Below, piece by piece: positions 60,026 to 64,000 of a stretch of 64,000 bases of DNA; position 1 is the stretch's first letter, and each line of letters begins with the position of its first letter. The stretch is from Uranotaenia lowii (taxonomy: Eukaryota > Arthropoda > Insecta > Diptera > Culicidae). Location: positions 353,404,591-353,468,590 of the forward strand of contig NC_073693.1 in the NCBI RefSeq assembly GCF_029784155.1, in the 5' to 3' direction. The translations under genes were made by a program, and so were the position numbers. The notes beneath the pieces were generated by a model. That model saw nothing but the letters and a program-made list of their open reading frames with translations. It searched no databases and was not told the origin of the DNA.

Positions 60026-60925
60026 AGTTTACGCACCTCTGTCTAAGAGTATCAAGATGTCAGCTTGAAGTGCTGCACAGTCCACAAGTGATCCAATAAT
60101 TCGGTATATTTTAAGATCTTCCGCGTACATCAACTTCGAAGATTTGAGTATCCAAGCAAGGTCGTTCACAATGAGTATAAAAATGAGTGGGCCCAAGTGG
60201 CTTCCCTGAGGGACGCCGGATGGAACGTTTGGAACGTCGAACGGCTGAGATCTGATTCCTCGTAAGTTCACAAATGCTTGGCGTTTCGTTAGATAAGAGT
60301 ACAGCCACGATGCGGACCACGACGGGAAGCCAAAGCGTGTGATTTTTTTAATTGCGAGCTCGTGCGGTACTTTGTCGAATGCTTTAGAGAAGTCCATGTA
60401 AATAGCGTCAACTTGTTGTTTTTTGCTCATAGCCGAATGCAGTGTATTAGAATAGCACAACAAGTTGGAAACAGTTGACCTTTTCTGCACAAACCCGTGT
60501 TGATACTCTGATATTATCGGTTTAGCGGCGTTTTACAGTCTTTCATACATAATTGATTCGAAAACCTTCGATAAACAGCAGAGTATTGAGATCGGTCTGT
60601 AATTTGTCACGTCATGTAAATTTCATGATTTGTGAATAGGAGTTACAGCAGCCATTTTCCAAACACTAGGAAAAACACCATCAGTTAGCGATCGATTGAA
60701 AATTATCCGTAATGGCTCGGCGAGTGAAGCGGCAATGTTCTGTATGAGATACGGAGGAATGCCGTCTGGACCGGGTCCTTTTAAAGGATCAATGGCTTTT
60801 AAGGCAGACAATACTTCATGTTGGGTGAGAATTGGCATAACGCGTTTCAATTTTGTATGGAAATTTGTATGGGAGGAGAAATTGTTGCATATTAATTCAT
60901 CCAAAAAATCCAAACAAACTAGAAA

Positions 60926-61075
60926 TGAAGTTTGTCTTTAATTGAGGAAGCTAAGTAATTCATGCAAAAGTTATAACTATTTAAAAATAAAAAATCTGAA
61001 TCCATTGAAAAGTGTTCAAAAATGGCAGTCTTTGAGTAATTTCCATATAAAACTTGCAGCAATCTAATGAGCACA
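60926..61075. other. Short AT-rich spacer
   Basis: Non-coding sequence between the LINE 5' truncation and the next fold-back element. Confidence 0.5.
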
Positions 61076-62789
61076 AGGGTGTCCGAAAATTGCATAATGT
61101 ATAGGAATCTGAGGCCTCACCCTCCAAATAGTAGATGAATGTGGAGAACAAACTGTTTTACGGGACAAACTAATAAAAATCACGTTTAGAGGTTCCGAAA
61201 ATGCGATCTTTGAAAAAAGTTCACTTTTGAAAGATTTAAAAAATAAACTGGGTCCTAAAATTTTCAAAAAAAATCCAAAATTTCCTATTTCTTAAATTTT
61301 GTTTTGATTAAAAACTACACAAAAAATATGAAATTATCTAAATTTGTATCAAATTTTAAAATCAGCAAGCTTCTTTCAAGATAAAAAAATTCTCCAAACA
61401 ATTTTTATTCAACTAACAAAAATATTTACCTAGCGTTACATTTTCTTTAATACCGATGCCATCAATGCGGATTTTTGCGGATTTGATGAAAGTTGAAGCA
61501 CAAAAGCAGCAAAGTTTAAATGCACAAAAATCCGCATCTTTTGATGGCATTAGTTTAAAAAAAATTTACGCTTGGTACGAATTTTGGTCAGTTGAATTAA
61601 AAATGATTGGAAAAAAAAATTTTTTTTTACCAACAAGCTTGCTGATTTGAAATTGGGATACAAATTTGGTGCATTTTTTTGCGTTTTGCCTTTAGTCCAA
61701 ACAAAATTTAGAAAAAAAATAAAATTTTTATATTTTGTGAAGAACCAGATGTTGTTTTAAATCATATATTTGAAAAGTGGACTTTTTTCAAAGATCGCAT
61801 TTGCGGATCCTCTAAACATGGTTTTTATTTGAAGGGCCCCATACTAATGTTTGTTTTTCACACCCTTTTCTATCATTTGGAGGATGAGACCCCGAATTTC
61901 CACGCTCAAAAAACTTTTCACATTATCGCTACATGAAAATGTACATGGATTTTTGCCACCCTGAGAATCATGTGAAGTCTACATGAATTTCAGGTAGCAA
62001 ATAGAGATCGCCTATAGTTAGCAGAATTCACGTAATTTCCATATAACCTGTACGGTGAGAATAACGCCAGTTCTGTTTCGTAACATTAAATTAAAAAATA
62101 ATTTTGATTTTCCAGGAATATTATATTGTTTGAAATGATTTAGATAACACGTATGAATTTTTGAAATTACACTACATTTCACTTCACTTATTTATAAAAA
62201 ATAATCTTGTCGAAAAGATTCCATTTGGTTGCCTTTTTAGCGCTTGCTTGTCCTTCCTTGATGGCCATTTGCAGATTTTGTTGAAATATTAAAAAAATGT
62301 AAACAATAACCTGAAAACAGATTTTGTATTACCTGCTTGATGAATCACCGTCTAAATGAACAAGAATTTCTCTAACTACAGGCAACAAATGTTGGATGGA
62401 AGCCATATTGCTTACTGTATTCTTTCAAATAAATTCCACGTGAACTTTTTACTGGAACAACATATAGAATGCACCAAATCCATCTGTAATTGACTTATCA
62501 CTGTGTTGTGGTATGAGCCTACTTGGTTGAATGATTCAACTGAATCAAAGCAATCGAAAGATTCCTTCTAATTCAACCACGGTATTCAGACTTATCACTT
62601 ATCACGTGAATCGAATGTGTCTTTCACATTTAACATTTCACGTGAATATTAAGTGGTTTTTATTAGCTTCCAAGTGCTTCACGTAAATCAGGTGAAAATA
62701 CACGTAATGAGTGGCTACGTGAAAATCCAGGTAAATTTAACGTTCCTTTTTCGGCTGAGTGTAGACATTATGCAATTTTGAGACACCCT
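61076..62789. mobile_element. Fold-back MITE interrupted by another MITE
   Basis: The outer ends are AGGGTGTCCGAAAATTGC and, on the complement, AGGGTGTCTCAAAATTGC. Arms match over at least 160 bases (for example AATGCGATCTTTGAAAAAAG) and the pairing continues imperfectly to a centre near 61507, where GATGCCATCAATGCGGATTT meets its inverse. The right arm is split at about 61902-62763 by a second element. Without that insertion the element would be roughly 850 bp. Confidence 0.75.
61902..62763. mobile_element. MITE nested in the fold-back element
   Basis: The ends are similar but imperfect (left CGCTCAAAAAACTTTT, right complement CACTCAGCCGAAAAAGG). Its interior has many CACGTGAA/TTCACGT words near both ends. 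It separates two parts of the outer arm that are contiguous in the opposite arm, which fixes the interval to within a few bases. Confidence 0.6.
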
Positions 62790-64000
62790 AGTGGGCACTT
62801 TTGAAGTTGGGAGGTCTAAGTTTATTACATTGTTAAGAGTAGTTAGGGTCTGTTGGTTCATTTTTTTTCTTTAATTGTAAAGAAGTGTAATCTGTGAGGA
62901 TTTCTACCACTTTAAAAACTGGAAGCCTGAATGTTTTTCTCTGTTTTTTTTTTTGCAGGATTGAGTTGAGTACTCGCTATTTACTGACATAAGTTTTAAG
63001 TGACTTGTTCAATTTGTCCAACAACAGCAGATCCACTAGTGCCCCTAAACTTTTACCCATGTTCGGGACTCATAAACTGCAATATTTAGTGAGAAAATAT
63101 TACCATCAACGGTACAAAAAAAAACCCCGACACCGAATTTCGACAACTAGGACAGCAGCTGAACCCCGGCAGTGAATATTTTAATGGGCTTCCCATGCTA
63201 AATTTCCCAGAGCCAAAGGCTCAAACAACGAAACGACATTAGTGAACTTTTGTTTGTGGCTAGAAACAGCCGGAGAGCCAAAAAGCAGAAAAGACACCAA
63301 CAGGTTAAGAAAAATCTTCGAATAACTTTCCGGGAGCCATCATCCATCCGCCGTCGTCCATAACATGCCAATATTTATGGCCATAATGGATCATCACGAT
63401 AATGGCGAAAACAAACATCCCATAAACACGGTCCTAAAACGAGATGCGTTTTGGCGGTGGTCCTCAGAAACCCATTTTCCGGCAGCCCCCGGAGTTCATC
63501 TTCTACTCATCTATTCATGTCTGTTTACGTATAGTGATGATGGCCATGGCCACATCAACCGGTAGCTACCGGCCGATTGTCGATATTCCAATGGGCACAT
63601 AACAAGGCCGTGGAATCCGCCCGATGCCCCTTAATTGGTTGTCGTGAGGGAAATTTGCATAACTTATGGCACCGAAAGAGGCTCAACCAAAACGCACCAA
63701 CAGGGCCCACAACTCACTGACTGGCCGAAAACGTCGTCGTCCTACATCCAAGTCGAGGGAAGAAAATACATATCTATGATGAGAACCTAACCAGAGTCCA
63801 TCAACAGCCGCACGCCACTTGAGTCGAAAATCAGCTGCAAATTGCTTATCATTATGTCCAAACCAATCAAATAATAATCATCATCACTTGGATTTCCTCC
63901 ACCAGCTCAAACGAGCTCTCAGCGCTAGATAAATGCCGTATAGCCTACAACACTGTGTAGACATCTCTAATGTTTATCTTGGTATATATTACTCCCCACA
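62790..64000. other. Host non-coding stretch, GC-richer from 63.0 kb
   Basis: From about 63000 the composition is balanced and single-copy-looking, similar to the islands at 17-18 and 48-49 kb. A frame at 63365-63565 has an ATG but no domain or splice context. Confidence 0.4.

Larger units (their letters stand above)
56414..60925 (-). pseudogene. Jockey-like LINE, 5'-truncated, split by two insertions
   Basis: Read leftward: 60913-60623 is the RT start (LKAIDPLKGPGPDGIPPYLI, WKMAAVTPIHKS). Next, 60490-60029 holds the RT core (VDAIYMDFSKAFDKVPHE, SGVPQGSHLGPLIF, LMYAEDLKIY). Then 58560-57803 holds the thumb and C-terminal part (MIADPNKCKCITFNKSKEY, SIKYLGL, DCPQLLQNINIYAPTRRL), and the 3' end is near 56414. 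The catalytic box reads YAED instead of YADD, and several stops and shifts break the frame, so it is dead. An RTE-like LINE (56471-57789) and a composite block (about 58560-60026) are inserted in it. The 5' part including endonuclease and ORF1 is missing. Confidence 0.88.

Overview
The window looks like an intron-rich or intergenic stretch of a large, AT-rich, repeat-filled insect genome, most likely a mosquito. Evidence: two relics of DD37E mariner-type transposons (a lineage known from mosquitoes), a tRNA-derived SINE, several TA-, TTAA- and 8-bp-TSD MITE families, jockey-like and RTE-like LINE fragments, and animal-type splice signals. Species cannot be fixed from the sequence. No rRNA, functional tRNA gene or CRISPR array was seen.

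Only one host coding piece is supported: an exon on the minus strand (24573-23722) with a clean 3' splice site, an ATG at 24198, a 159-codon Gly/Ser/Asn-rich reading frame and a phase-0 5' splice site. The rest of that gene would lie to the left of 23.7 kb or outside the window. GC-richer single-copy-looking islands (about 3.5-5.0, 10.8-11.9, 17.3-18.7, 48.2-49.5 and 63.0-64.0 kb) look like host non-coding DNA; I found no convincing exons in them.

The dominant element is a full-length Ty3/gypsy-type LTR retrotransposon (34725-47316, 12.6 kb) on the plus strand. It has two 1806-bp LTRs of equal length with no difference seen (TGTAGC...GCTACA), a 4-bp ATAT target duplication and a tRNA-Lys-type primer binding site. 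Gag (672 aa) is intact, and Pol (about 1095 aa: protease, RT, RNase H, integrase) is in the -1 frame with a 25-nt overlap. A 2.2-kb non-coding 3' region carries a perfect 19-bp hairpin just before the 3' LTR. It sits in phase inside a GATATGA heptanucleotide satellite, homogeneous on its left and degenerate on its right. The features suggest a young, possibly active insertion, with long LTRs reminiscent of the Osvaldo/Ulysses lineage.

Left of it (0-34 kb) lie two inverted copies of a TTAA-flanked MITE, a 9-bp minisatellite, several fold-back MITEs, a deleted hAT element keeping the transposase dimerisation domain, and a hAT-like element holding a dead DD37E mariner. A 3.4-kb hAT-like element carries a 590-bp near-perfect palindrome and a LINE 3' end. 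A head-to-head ~160-bp satellite abuts a second dead mariner. Right of it (47-64 kb) lie a diverged repeat with a 3 x 95-bp internal tandem and a 3-kb, ~95-bp-period minisatellite hit by a tRNA-derived SINE. A minus-strand jockey-like LINE follows, broken by an RTE-like LINE (13-bp TSD) and by a block that begins with a TA MITE, and then a fold-back MITE itself broken by another MITE. The layered insertions allow a relative dating of much of the window.
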